This document shows, piece by piece, positions 1 to 53,800 of a stretch of DNA of 64,000 bases. This stretch comes from Phoebastria nigripes. Taxonomy: Eukaryota; Chordata; Aves; Procellariiformes; Diomedeidae. Both the position numbers and the translations under genes were made by a program. The notes below the pieces were generated by a model. The model made no database searches, had not been told where the DNA came from, and saw only the letters and a program-made list of their open reading frames with translations. Positions within the stretch are counted from its first letter, which is position 1. The number at the start of each line of letters is the position of its first letter. The stretch spans positions 825,252 to 889,251 of the forward strand of contig JAYKAV010002441.1 of NCBI GenBank assembly GCA_035582835.1, read 5' to 3'.

Positions 1-866
1 GTCATAGGTGTTTCTGTGGAAGTCTGATTAGGGAGCTGAAGTAAGGTGCCTTTAAAAGGAATCCTATNATGAAAGAAGAGGCAGCAGCCAGATGAAGTTA
101 ACTGGGGTCAAAGCTTTTATAGGAAAGATGGGGTAAGTAAAAGGAAAATATGGCTGGGGAATGTTAAGACCTTTAACAAATGTCCAAGATCAATAAAGTA
201 GCTCTGTTACAAGTAAAGTAACACTAAGTCTCATGGTTGATGCTGCCTTTGTTGTTAACTCTTCAGTAGAAATGCAGGAATGACATTAAAATGGACAGAA
301 AGGAAAGCAGAAATACCACTGTGAAGAGGAGATGGGGGGGAATTCAGCACAATCACTTGTGCTTAATATCTCAATTGGTATTGAGGGAACTTGGCTAATA
401 GATTCATTGGTGGAGGGACAGTTAGAAAGTGACAGGAGAACTGGTGAAGAGAGAAAATGATTAAAAAATAAACACTTATCTTGCAGTTCTGTCTAGTTCA
501 GCTATAGAACTGCCTCTGGAGAAAATGTAGAAGGTGGAAGGCTGAAAAGAAGAGAATTGTGTGGTCATTAGTATTTTTCTAAGTGACATGCATTGCAGTG
601 TGACAGGGGTTGGCTCTAATGAAGAGGAATGTTGAAGCTAAATGATTTAGAACTTGTTAATAATAAGATATTTTGCTGTTGAAGTAATGTTTAGGGAGTA
701 ATTCCTGTTATTCCATTTGGAAGTACCAAAATAAGATTGAAAAAATAGATCTCCAGCAGCCTGAGGAGTATTCTGTGAGCAGTCTTGGATTGCCAGGCAG
801 AGTGACTAGAAGTCACCAGAGCTCTTTTTCCATATTTGGTACTTCTATACTGGTTTTCTGTTTCAG
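1..866 (+). other. RNF20 intron (3' part)
   Basis: No exon-like open segment matching the expected upstream RNF20 coiled coil is visible here. The stretch ends in a pyrimidine-rich tract and the AG acceptor at 865-866. A very short exon cannot be excluded by eye. Confidence 0.75.
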
Positions 867-1007
867 GCCATGGATGCAGCGCAGCTTGCAGATGATCTGA
901 AAGCACAGCTAGAGCTGGCTCAGAAGAAGTTACATGACTTCCAGGATGAGATCGTGGAAAACAGAGTAACCAGAGAGAAAGAGATGTTCAACTTCAAAAG
1001 GGCTGAG
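867..1007 (+). CDS. RNF20: RNF20 antepenultimate coding exon (coiled coil)
   Basis: This exon follows a TTTCAG acceptor and ends at GAG|GTATAT. It encodes 47 residues beginning [19 protein letters not shown]. The repeated Ala/Leu heptad pattern suits the coiled coil through which RNF20 pairs with RNF40. The ATG at 870 is an internal Met and not a start, because the frame continues from the upstream exon through the acceptor. Confidence 0.95.
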
Positions 1008-1878
1008 GTATATACCTCATGCACAATCCTTCAATATCTGTCTGCTTTGGTGTATGTCTCCTTGTACGTTGAGCTTGGAGTGGGTTTCAACTACACTACT
1101 TTTTTGGGGATCCAGTTTCACTTTGATTTCAGCTTCATCAGGTCTTGGCTCTTTCAGGTTTTGTTCACTGATAACTGACAATACACGTGGCACCATATGA
1201 TAATATAATCTGTCGTAAGTCTGTTGGACTTCACTGGGGATGAAAGTATGGGTGGAGTGACTTAGCCAGGTGCACTGTTGGCCAGGTGCTAGTTCTCTTT
1301 GGTCGCTGAAGAAGCTGTGGCAGAGAACATACTCCTCATTTATTTGGTCTTTTGTTTTTATGCAGGAAGATATTTCTAGGTTACGCAGGAAGCTGGAGAC
1401 CACTAAGAAGCCTGACATGGTTCCCAACTGTGATGAGATATTGATGGAAGAAATCAAGGATTACAAGGTGAGTAGCTGTCTCTATCAACTTCCTTCTTTA
1501 ACTCTACTTTAGTCAAAAGGCTGTGTAGTCATGTTTTCAGTATTTGATACCTGTTGTCTGCACTCTGGCATAGTAGCCCTATCTTGCATTGAGGAAGCCA
1601 CCTTCTCCTTATGAGGAATGGAAGGACCTTCATCTTCAGTCATCTTTTAACATACCTAGTGCAATGCAGTGGGCCCTCACTATGATGTTTCTGTCTTGCA
1701 GGCCCGCCTGACCTGCCCATGCTGTAACATGCGCAAAAAGGATGCTGTGCTCACAAAGTGCTTTCATGTATTCTGTTTCGAGTGTGTGAAAACACGCTAT
1801 GACACCCGGCAGCGTAAGTGCCCCAAGTGCAATGCTGCCTTTGGTGCCAACGACTTCCATAGGATCTACATCGGTTGA
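867..1878 (+). CDS. RNF20: RNF20 (BRE1A) E3 ubiquitin ligase, C-terminal part (three coding exons)
   Basis: The spliced product of 867-1007, 1366-1467 and 1702-1878 gives 139 residues ending in a TGA stop. I recognise it as the C-terminus of RNF20. With RNF40 and the E2 UBE2A/UBE2B, RNF20 monoubiquitinates histone H2B in the nucleus, a mark linked to transcription elongation and to H3K4/K79 methylation. The first 80 residues form the end of the long coiled coil, rich in A/L/E/K heptads. The last 58 residues hold a complete C3HC4 RING: Cys-x2-Cys, x11, Cys-x-His, x2, Cys-x2-Cys, x11, Cys-x2-Cys. It ends DFHRIYIG, as in vertebrate RNF20 proteins. All three exons join in phase 0 at canonical GT-AG sites. 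Known vertebrate RNF20 has about 975 residues, so roughly 835 lie upstream of this window. RNF40 is the only close alternative, but the residues upstream of the RING match RNF20 better. Confidence 0.97.
1366..1467 (+). CDS. RNF20: RNF20 penultimate coding exon (linker to RING)
   Basis: This exon follows a TATGCAG acceptor and ends at AAG|GTGAGT, a strong donor. It encodes exactly 34 residues ([15 protein letters not shown] through EEIKDYK). It finishes the coiled coil and leads into the RING. Both boundaries are phase 0. Confidence 0.96.
1702..1878 (+). CDS. RNF20: RNF20 last coding exon with C3HC4 RING finger
   Basis: The acceptor is CTTGCAG, and the exon encodes 58 residues and a TGA stop at 1876-1878. 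The zinc ligands are at exon residues C5, C8, C20, H22, C25, C28, C40 and C43, so the RING is complete with normal spacing. This domain recruits the RAD6-type E2 enzyme. Nothing suggests damage. Confidence 0.97.
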   Translation, partial: ARLTCPCCNMRKKDAVLTKCFHVFCFECVKTRYDTRQRKCPKCNAAFGANDFHRIYIG

Positions 1879-2680
1879 TTCTTTCCACTGGAGTGACAGA
1901 AGGTTGCTGCTTATGCTGACCACTCAGCCTCTCTCACTTTCTGTGATTGTCACCTTTAGGGCAGTCAGTGCTTCTGTCAGCTGATCTGCAGTCTCTTCTG
2001 GGAAGTGTGGTTAGGGTATGGAAAGAAACAGATTCTGGATCTTGGTTCCTTTCTTGTCTCTTTTCTTTTATTCTTGCCCTCAGTTTTTGTGAGTTCTTTG
2101 TACCTCAGAGGACATTTCCCATCCATCACTTTCACACTGCTAAGTTGGGAACGTCTAACTGAAGTCCTGCCTTGATGGGATGGAAGCTGTTTCTGGTGCA
2201 GCAGAGATAAATGAGGCCTCTATTTGAGGAGTTTGCTTTGGATGTTAATTATTAAATCCCATCAAGGTATGGTAGTGTTTCTGAGAGTGAACAGTTTCCC
2301 AGTTAAAGGGCCAAATAACGAATGAACAGGTACATCTGTAGACTTCAGTGGAGTGACTCCTTAGACATGTATCTTCCCAAGTCAGGGCAAGAATCTGTGA
2401 AGACTGGTGCATTAGTAAACATCCTCCCTACCCCAAAAGCAAACGCACGTCTTAGTATCCAGAAGAGGAGAAAGGTAAGATGTTGGGAGAATCTTTGAAA
2501 ATAGCATTCCACTGATGAATCCTGGTTGATGTGGACGTCTTCCCCTAGGTTGAGGCATTGCTGTCACTGTCCTTAGTTTCCAGAAAAGAATTTGTAGGGG
2601 TTACTTTGTTGCAACTTTGCCACAGAGATTAATCTTGTAATGCACAAAATCTAATAAAAGCTGTTGTCCGGGTTATTTTT
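1879..2680 (+). other. RNF20: RNF20 3' UTR (predicted)
   Basis: This is non-coding sequence after the RNF20 stop. It runs to an AATAAA at 2653-2658 that is followed within ~40 bases by a T/GT-rich stretch, as expected for a cleavage site. Length (~0.8 kb) is an inference from that signal. Further AATAAA hexamers at 3867 and 4114 could give longer forms. Confidence 0.6.
2653..2658 (+). terminator. RNF20 polyadenylation signal candidate
   Basis: AATAAA on the + strand, about 775 bases after the RNF20 stop, with a GT/T-rich segment downstream (about 2665-2700). It is the first canonical signal after the gene. Confidence 0.6.
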
Positions 2681-3866
2681 CTGGTTTTCTTGCTTGTGGT
2701 AGTATCTGTCTGTGCTCCTGTCCTTTGTCCAGATATTGGAAACATTTTTCACAAGCTTTGAGCTTCTAAGTAGATTAATTTCTTCCTTCCTCTGCTTTCA
2801 AAAAGTGGTTAACTAAAACAACCTTTGTCCTTTTGGCTGTATCTTCACTACCTTATTCCTGACACAACAGAAGGGCCAAGATGCTGGATTATTTATGCAG
2901 TCATTTTGTCATGGGCGCTGGGAATTTTGTGAAGGGACATGGCATAGGTTATAGTCTCTATGCTCCCTGTAATGGAAGGCTGTATTTGAAGTCTGCTCCT
3001 AAAATCAAAACACGAAGTCATTTATTTACAACATTCCTTCACAGGGCACAGTGTTTTTCCTGTAAACTTAATTTTCTTGGAAGGTGCAACTGTCAGAGGT
3101 TTGTCTCATCTGTGTCCCTTCCCTGAATCATAAAATCTGTATTACCTTCCTGTATTCACTGTAGGAAATAATAGAAACAATAGCAAAGTGAAAGCAATTA
3201 ATCGCAGACTGTCTTATAGTATGCATTATTATTATTTTTATCTTTCTGAAAACATTCAGAAAATATGAATTAAACCTTGTAAATTATGAGTCCTGAAAAG
3301 TGAGAAGGAACACATGACCCTATCTTTGCAAGGGGAAGCTGGGATGCTGAGAGTTTGTGGTATGGCTTGAGTTCTGCTACAGCATGTGTAGAAGAAATGA
3401 AAGCAGAACCCTCTCTGCTTTCACTGGAAGTTGCTTCCTGGATTAGTTTGTGACCTCAAGCTGGAGAAAGAATGGTGCATTAGGAATACTAATGCTGATG
3501 GTAGATTTTGTGATACAAATGCTTGTTCATCAAAACCAGGACCAGGGTCACCAACAAGCATTGTCTGGATCTTCAAACAGGTTTGCTATAACAGCAGGCT
3601 TCCTTTTACAGCTGTGAACAACAATCTGAATTAACCAGCCCTTGTAGAGGTGCAAAGCCCCTTTACCCTTTCCCAGTCATTAAGTCACATCACCTTTCTA
3701 CTGAAAATCAAGCTTGAAACTTCTGTGTGTATACTGGCAGTGTTGGGTTCACTCTGGTCACGGTAGGAAACAAACACTTGAAACAGTCTGGATTTGTTTC
3801 ACAGATGAGGTTTGGAAACCCCTATTTTCTCTGTCCTCACAAGAAAAATGTATTTTCTTATTTTAA

Positions 3867-3879
3867 AATAAACTTTATT
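3867..3879. terminator. Back-to-back polyadenylation hexamers on both strands
   Basis: AATAAA on the + strand (3867-3872) is separated by one base from AATAAA on the - strand (TTTATT at 3874-3879). The pair sits between two convergent genes, so it could serve as a shared bidirectional termination zone. The block is AT-rich, so chance occurrence is quite possible. Confidence 0.3.
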
Positions 3880-4829
3880 TTAAGCTCAGGAAGTCCTTGA
3901 AGCTCATTTTGGAAGAGACTACATTTCTCTCTGTGCTTATAATTTAAACATTGAGAAACAGTGACAATTTTAGATGGTCTGTTTTAACTTGCCAGAATAA
4001 ATGGAAATAATTAAAAGTTTATCAAGACTAGAAATATTTTGGGGTAAAAGAAGGGAAGGGGTGACAAGTATTCTTTATCAAAAATCTGTCTAAATTAGTG
4101 TCTGAGCCAGAGTAATAAAGTGTAAACAAAGAAAAAGCCTCATCTACAGTCTCCAGTGCATCTTCTTGTCATAGCCAGTCCTCCCCCGCTTACGCAGTCT
4201 GCAGGCGTTGACACGTGTGTGATACTCCCCATCCCATAGAAAGCTATGGCAATCTTTTTTTCTGTCTCCTACGGAATCAGGCTGGAGCAATATTTGAATA
4301 AGAAAATAACATGCCAAAACGTGTCTCTGTGGGGCAACAGTAACTTAGACTTCTGTAATTTGGAGCAATCCCTATTCTACATTTGACATGGGAGTAGCCC
4401 TTGAGGCACCCACCAGAAAAAAAGATTNTTGCTTAACGTTAATTATTAGGTGGTTGACATTTCTTCTTAAATTTTTTGTTTTTAAATGAAGAGTAACTTG
4501 TTGAAAGATTGGGTGTTTGGATTGGAACTTTGAACTAAAACATGCATTTTTGTTTAAGATATCATTAGCATTTTCAATTACTTTTAAAAAAAATCTTTTT
4601 CTGGGCTCATGCATGTAGAGAGAAGGACGTAACAAACTGTTGATAAACATACTGATAAAATTGGGCTGAAGTACTTCTTTCCTAGTGTTTGTCTCATAAT
4701 AATGAAAAGAGCAGTGTTCATCTGTTCTAACCAAACAATGTTGGAAGTTGTAAGGTAGTGGATGCTACACAAATAAAAAGCTCTTCCTAAAAAGCTCATT
4801 ATCTAAAGGAGGGAGGGAGGGTAAGGGAA

Positions 4830-4925
4830 GGCAACAAAGGCAACCTAAGTGACTTGCCTGTGGTCATCTAGCTTGTCAGGAGCAAGGAAAGAAGGGACAT
4901 CCTGGGTCTTTCAGACCTATCTGAT
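4830..4925 (+). repeat. Possible MIR-like (CORE-SINE) relic
   Basis: The text around 4848-4905 resembles the MIR segment that reads 'gtgacttgcc..ggtcat..agc', followed by a 'cctgggtct' block like the MIR tRNA-distal half. Similarity is judged by eye against remembered consensus only and the copy is very diverged. Confidence 0.35.
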
Positions 4926-6211
4926 GTGCAGGGCTCTGGATCCCACTTCCCTGTTTTATGTCCTAATTACTCCTTCCTGTGTTACTGACTGTATCGAAAG
5001 AAGCAGACACACTTGCTGCCCAAAAGCAGAGGCCAAGGACTGAGCAGGGAACAGAATATGAACTCCTCTTGATGAGGCCAATTAGTCTGGGTATCGCTGC
5101 TATCAGCTTTTAGTGGTCCATACAGAGCTTTTCATTTGCAAGTGTTTTTCAAAGGTAAAGGTGCAAAAAGGTAGAATGCCTTTTTCAAACCCCAAAATAG
5201 TTTCAGATCTGCCTGTAGCCTTTAAACCATGCCTGGTCAGAACATCACCCCTGGCAACATTCACGCAGGTGGCTGGAGATACAGGGAGGGTAAAAATGAC
5301 TTTGGTGATGCATCTGGGAGACCAGAGTTAATTCTGACAGTGTTACAAATGTTCTTTTTCTCTGTAATATGGGATGTGTTGGAAAGCATCATTTAAAAAT
5401 TCATAGAAATCCTGTTTAAATAACACAGTCAGTTGGGTTGATGCAGTATTTATTCAGATGCTGAACAGCTTACCCTTCCTTCCCCTCTACTCATCATCCA
5501 GGTGGGAGGGAGCTCCACTCAGTACATTGCCTTTGAAACCGCAACTCTCATTCTCCTTCACAGTGGGCCCTGGTCCACAAGGGAGGCTTTGGTGACTCCC
5601 TTTGACTTTGGTGGAAGCTTGGTGTCAGAATAAATCATGGACCAGAGCCCCTTTATGTCACTTTGGCTGTGAGAAAGAACCTTATTGTCAACTGAAGACA
5701 GAGAATATTAAGGGAGTAGTTTCACACTGGTAAATACTTCACCTTCAGCAGTAAATACTGACTTACAGTACTGCCACCCCTCCCTTCCCCTCATCCTTGC
5801 TCTGTGCCACCATGAACCCATCCCCTCACATCTGCCGGTGCAGCTGTTGGCATGGCTTCTCCCTGGGTGGGAGTGGAAGCCGAACCTGGGCTCAGAAGCA
5901 GACAGAGATGGTGGTTTGGTTTTTGCCAAGTTATTTTTAAGCTGGGTGAGTTCCTTTATCACAGTCACAGAGCAGCCACATCTGCATTTGTGCTGACAGA
6001 GCTGAGGGAGTGGCATGTTCTGGGATTGCCACCAAGAATTTGTCTCGTGAAACCACAGCCTGTGCCAGGAGGGAAGGGATTGCCAACACAGAACTAGCAC
6101 CTGGCATAATGAGGCAACCATAAGGAGCCTTAGCATGAACAGAGACTAGACCCATAGATATCACAACAAAAACATACCAACACGGGACATGCTTCCAATG
6201 AGCAGTTTAAA

Positions 6212-6244
6212 TTTCTTTCTTTTTTTTTTCCTTTTTCTTTTCTT
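6212..6244 (+). repeat. Polypyrimidine (T/C) tract
   Basis: A ~33-base run of T with scattered C, a simple low-complexity repeat downstream of the GRIN3A stop on the opposite strand (A/G-rich in the transcript sense). Confidence 0.8.
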
Positions 6245-6571
6245 GAATTAATGCACAGAAAGGGCTAAAAAAATGGGAACCTCACTGTACTGTCAAGTGG
6301 AGGAACCAGAACTCTCGCTGTTCGGATGCTCCTTGTTTCTCCAGTCCCTTGGGAATGGCTGATGTTTGCCATGAGAATCAGAAACTTGTTATGAAAGGAG
6401 GAGGACTCAGGAGGGTGGCAGTGGCTGCGGGCTGCTGCAATTCTGCTCTCGTGAAGAGCATATTGCCTGCTTTATTTTTGCACCTCCTTCTGGCATTACA
6501 AAAGTGTGTTACAAATTTTACAGAGGAAGGGGAGAAAGGAAGAAAAGGGGAAAGGGCCCAGGTATGCTGGC

Positions 6572-48947
<42,376 letters not shown>

Positions 48948-49370
48948 CTGTAGTTAAAAATATGAAAGACAACTGATCAGAAATATGCTGGACCCAAAGT
49001 TAATGTGTTTGCTTAGTTTTATTCACTCATTTAGTTCAAAGTAATCACCTGTCAACCAACAGAACTGTGTGAGAAACAGGGAAACTTAGACCCACCCAGC
49101 TTAAATGGACTGTGATTCATGGGCTTCCTCGGATAGAGTTTGAGTCAACTTCAGTAGTCACTAATGAGTCTGTTTCCAGTAATTTGTGTTTCTTTCAATC
49201 CATTTGTACTTTTGGATTTCTTTGCATTCTCAAGCAAAGATTTCCCTGCTCTCCCAACATGGGTATGAGAAAGCATGCCCTTACTGTTCAGGTTCAACTC
49301 TGGTGTTAATGTTAAAATTCAATGGATGCTGACAAGTTCTTCAGTAAACAATAAGAGAAATAAGGAAGAG

Positions 49371-49590
49371 CCCTCAGTTCTTCTTATTATCTCTTTTTTT
49401 TTTGGTAGTTGGGTTTTTTTTTTACACAGACACATGAGTAACCTAATTAAACAGATCACAGTCTACAATCAATGCACGTCATGTACAGCCAATAAAACAG
49501 AAGAAGATTGATTCTTTGATAAAGGACAAGTTACTGAATGCACAAGAGGCTAAGATACGCAGACTGTGATTTCTGAGCTGGAAAATATTG
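49371..49590 (+). repeat. Direct duplication, copy A
   Basis: This segment matches 50663-50878 in the same orientation over about 215 bases, roughly 80-85% by eye. The best conserved words are tttttacacagacacatga and tgattc/tgactc followed by tttgataaaggacaagtta. The family is not recognised. It may be a local duplication, or two copies of an undescribed interspersed repeat. Confidence 0.8.
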
Positions 49591-50662
49591 GATAAATGAG
49601 CATTCCATACTCATTTTTTGCACGTCATTGATGATATAACAGAACTTAACCCATTACATTTCCCAACACCATTGCCCTTGGCTTTATCTTTTCCAGAAAA
49701 GGAGGAATGATGTGAGGCTAATTCATCTGTTCTCTGAAGGTAAGTATTTCTTCCTTTCTTATTATTTGATCCATAAATACTTTTCCCTTAATCTTATTCC
49801 TCCCCTTTCCCTGGTCCCAAAAATAAAGTTAAACTTTATCTACAGATTTAGTAAGGAAGAAAAAAATTAAAGAATCCAAGCAATTTCTGGTATTTTGGTA
49901 TGAAATAATTCTCTGCTCTACCAAAATGTTTCTATCAGGCCTTCAGCTAACAGATTATATACTGTTCCAACTTTTGGTTTCAGCTGAGAACTTGACAGTC
50001 TTCAGTGTAGCTTTGCTAAAAAAGTTATTTTACTTTACACTGGCATTTGATTCCAGCCATGAAACTGTTCAAAAAATTTGAATTATGATGCCTGTTTCAG
50101 TGCATCTTTTGAGTTGTGAGATCTTTGTTGTGACTTTACGTCAACGTTTGTCTGTATTCGTGCCCCCTCAAATTATATCTTATCCTACACAGGTACCTGA
50201 ATTTTATCTTTCTATCCATTAAGTTACTAAACTTAAAGACTAAACAGACTTAAGGTCTGTTCTTCATTCCCTTACATTTTCAGTAGTTAATATGTATTAT
50301 ATATAAGAGGGATCAAACCTTTACTGTATTTAAAGTTGGTATAAAATGCTGTCATTTTGATTTTAATAGTATTTTACTGTTCATTATAGGCCCACTTTGT
50401 ATGGATCTTAGAAATGTCATTCTGAATTTGGAATAACATGATAATCGCTCAATTTGCACTAGTTTTACTGATATAAAACCCTGGGCTCTCCAATACAGAT
50501 GTAAGGGGTGTAATGAGAAAAAAACCCTGAAAAGCTAAACACCATTTATAAGCAGCAAGCTTTCATTGTGTTAATTTGCAGTTACATGAACTCATCATAT
50601 GTTTTCCAGAGCAGATCATTTAAATTCAGAGCTTGATAAAGAGAATAATGTAATTGAAGATG

Positions 50663-50878
50663 CTCTCAGCTCTTTTTGTTATCTCTTGGTTTTGGTACCT
50701 GTGGCCCTTTTTTACACAGACACATGAATAAGCTAATTAAATAGATCACTGTCCACAATTGATGCACATCGTGTACTGCCAGTAAGACACAAGAGGATTG
50801 ACTCTTTGATAAAGGACAAGTTACTTAACGCACAAGAAGCTAAGCAGACTCTGTGAGTTCTATGCTGGAAAACATTGC
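50663..50878 (+). repeat. Direct duplication, copy B
   Basis: Partner of 49371-49590, about 1.3 kb away. Shared order: ctcag, ttatctctt, tacacagacacatga, ctaattaaa.agatcac, gcac.tc.tgtac.gcca, tttgataaaggacaagttac, cacaaga.gctaag, gctggaaaa.att. Differences are spread evenly as substitutions and small indels, so the event is old. Confidence 0.8.
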
Positions 50879-53800
50879 CTACTAATTAAAATACATGATT
50901 CAGTTCAGAAAAAAAAAGCATTGTGCATAACATCTGAGTTTGGTAAGCTGACTTGAATAAATTAGTCTCTGCAAACTGAAGCACAACACTCTTTTTCTGA
51001 GGTTATGAGACGATCAGGTAAATTAATTCTAGTTTGTCTCTCACTGCAAACAGAAGGGAGTAGAAAGGATTTTCCTTGTATCCTCTCTGTCCGAGATCAA
51101 GTAAAAGTATGAACACTTTTAACATGATGATCTGCCTCCAATCAGCAAAACTTTGCAAGCCTACTGACTTAGTTAATTTGAGTGTTGGAGAAGAAATGAG
51201 TTATTCAGTATACATAGAACATTTTGCATATATAAATGATAGCACACAACCTGACCATACCTGTATGAGGAAGAGCAAGTATCTTCGGAAGTTATTCAGA
51301 AGCATAACATCCCAAGCATAGTACTATAGCTATTACGGTATAGGCGTGGGAATAAAAAAAAAAATCTACTGCATGCAGAAAAACAACCATGTGCTGATGA
51401 GTGACAGAAGTTAGCACTAACAGCTGAGTCCATACTGTTGAATAAAACAGCCCCAGGAAACAAACTTGAGCATTTGTACTGCTTAGTTTGTCCCTGGTCT
51501 GGTTTTGGCACATGCCAATTAGCTTTCTCACACTAAGCACTGGCAGTTTGGGTCCCAGCACACTTTGGGGATCGCTCCCAGAAGGCAGTATGGATAAGAC
51601 TGCATGAGAACTGGCTCTCCATCCTACCCAGCAGGTTCAGATCTTTGAAGACCTCTATGTCCTTGTGCTAAACCCGGTGCATATGCACAGTTTCACATAT
51701 GCAAGACTGCTTCTGCTTGTCTACAGCACAGGTCTTCCAGTATTAAAACACTTTGAACTGATAAAGACACACCAAAGGTAAAAGTTACACCTTGGGGTCA
51801 CTGGGCATTACACTGGGCCCAGAGCAAACAGCACCAAGCACACATAGTCCAGAGAAAGTAGAACTCTGCCTCAGGGCCAGAAAACTGGACATAATTTTAC
51901 TCAGCAGTGCAGCTGAAAGCAGTTTCCATCTGACTTGGTATTCTTAGGTGCAGGGCTGGACTCTCCTACAGCAGTGCAGCTACAGGCTTAGTCCTCAGGA
52001 GCTCTAGCGTTGATCTCTGTCTTAAGTGCAACATACTTGGATGTGTTAATGTGGTCCAACAGACTGTTCTTGTATTGAGACGCTGCTCCCTCACTGAATG
52101 GAGATGGATTTGGGATAACCTGGCTTAGACTGAGCCTGTGTCTAAAAGTGCTTCTTGGTGTGAAACCATCTGTGCTTCAGCTGTCACTTTCAAAAGCCCA
52201 CAGGTGCATCTACATGAGCACTTATCACCACTGTGATTTATTAGTTGTTAATTTCCCTGTTAATGTGCTTGAAAGGTAAACGTTCAGCCCTGAAAAAGTA
52301 GCGAACACAGTCTCTTTTTTTTATTAAGTGTACTGGGACTGCAAACCTGTCTTCAGAATTTTTCTGATGCAATAATTTACATAAAATTCAGTCACTAGGT
52401 GTTTGTCTTCTGCTTAACTTTCAGCAAATTCTCAGCCCACCATGCAAACACCCCTATAGACATTGGGGAGGAACAGCAATTAATGTTTGCTTTATACTGG
52501 GACTCAGGGAAAGGGATACTTGATGGGCCATGGTGTTTCACAGCTCAACCAAGAAGAACTCTCTCTAGCCTCATCTAGTGAGTGGTTAGTCGACTTCACC
52601 AGTTTTATATGCAAAAGAAGATCCTTTTAGGAAAGGATGTGGAGATGTTTGGAGATGTTTGGATTTAATACCTTCTTAATTTTATTTTGAAAGGTTTATT
52701 TGTCATTTGTAGGATGCAATTGAACATACAGACCCTAAAAAAAATTACACAGAAGTCACGTCAGTATACATCCTTTGATATTATAGTGTTCTTAATGCTT
52801 TTACATATTTTTATTGTTTTGCCTTTCTTTAGAATAAACAGTTACTGCTTTTTAATGAGGAACTTCTGAAAACTGTTTATTCAGTCATTCAGTAGCAATC
52901 ACTGAGACTGCATAATTTCTTAGCAAAGGCTTTTGACAACTTAAGTGATAGTTTAGATGTGTATAACTTTGTATTTGTCATGGAACAGAAGATTTATGAG
53001 ATAGTATCAGGGTACTGAACTCTGTCCATCCATCCTTATTAAAGTTCTTAGGCAAACTCCTTCATTACCTCACTTTGGAAATTAGTAAAGTTTGACTATT
53101 TCAATTAAAGCTTATATGGAAATTCAATTGCATTGTTTAAATTTGTCTTTAAGCTGTCATTAAAGATGACTTGCATCAGTTTTTCTTCAAATTATACAAA
53201 CAGCGAATTAAACCTCATTTGAATAATGTTAATTGTGATCTATTTTTAATAATGTGTTTGCATTTACATAGTGGCACTAGCAAAAACATTTTCTGTGTCT
53301 ATGAGAGCTTAATTCTTTATTGCACGTCATTAGCTCCTGTTTTATAAACCAGCCATGATCAACTGACTTCAGTTTTTACTGGGTAAAGAACAGGCCTAGA
53401 ATCCTTAATTTCTGACTAATTGCCTTCGGATCAGATACCAACAGTCTTTCCACTGACTTTCAGTGGCCTTTGGACCAAGCCATTCATGGAATATTAAGCT
53501 TTACATGGTCTGATGTGTTTGGCTCCCGTACATCAGCAGAGGCTGTAACTACTTATTTGCTTTTTGTATCCCAACCAGAGCAGTTTTACAGTTTTATTGC
53601 TTGAGACACCTGAGATAGCAGGTTCATTTAACAACTGAAACATGATTTGCATTTCATTAATGCAATATTTTTCAAGCCTCCATTTCAGTAGTCTGTAGAC
53701 CCATCCTTAGCCCTTGTAAATCTTGTGAGCACAAATGCCTGGAGCTGGACTGGCTTACACCCTGAAGGATCTGGCCATTTATCTCTTCAACCAAATTTGT

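Larger units (their letters stand above)
2681..6571. other. Convergent RNF20/GRIN3A intergenic and 3'-UTR zone
   Basis: No coding sequence is recognised. Part of this is the 3' UTR of GRIN3A, which is transcribed leftward. Minus-strand AATAAA hexamers occur at 6471-6476, 5449-5454, 3874-3879 and 3021-3026, and which one is used cannot be told from sequence. A polypyrimidine run lies at 6212-6244 and a weak MIR-like SINE trace at about 4830-4925. The open frames here (for example 5708-6136 on the - strand) have no recognisable domain and look fortuitous. Confidence 0.6.

Noticed and set aside
870..872. ATG at 870 as a translation start
   Set aside because: It lies four bases after a splice acceptor, and the frame matches internal RNF20 residues.
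49291..49305. tRNA B-box-like ggttcaactct
   Set aside because: No A-box at the right distance and no cloverleaf could be formed by eye.
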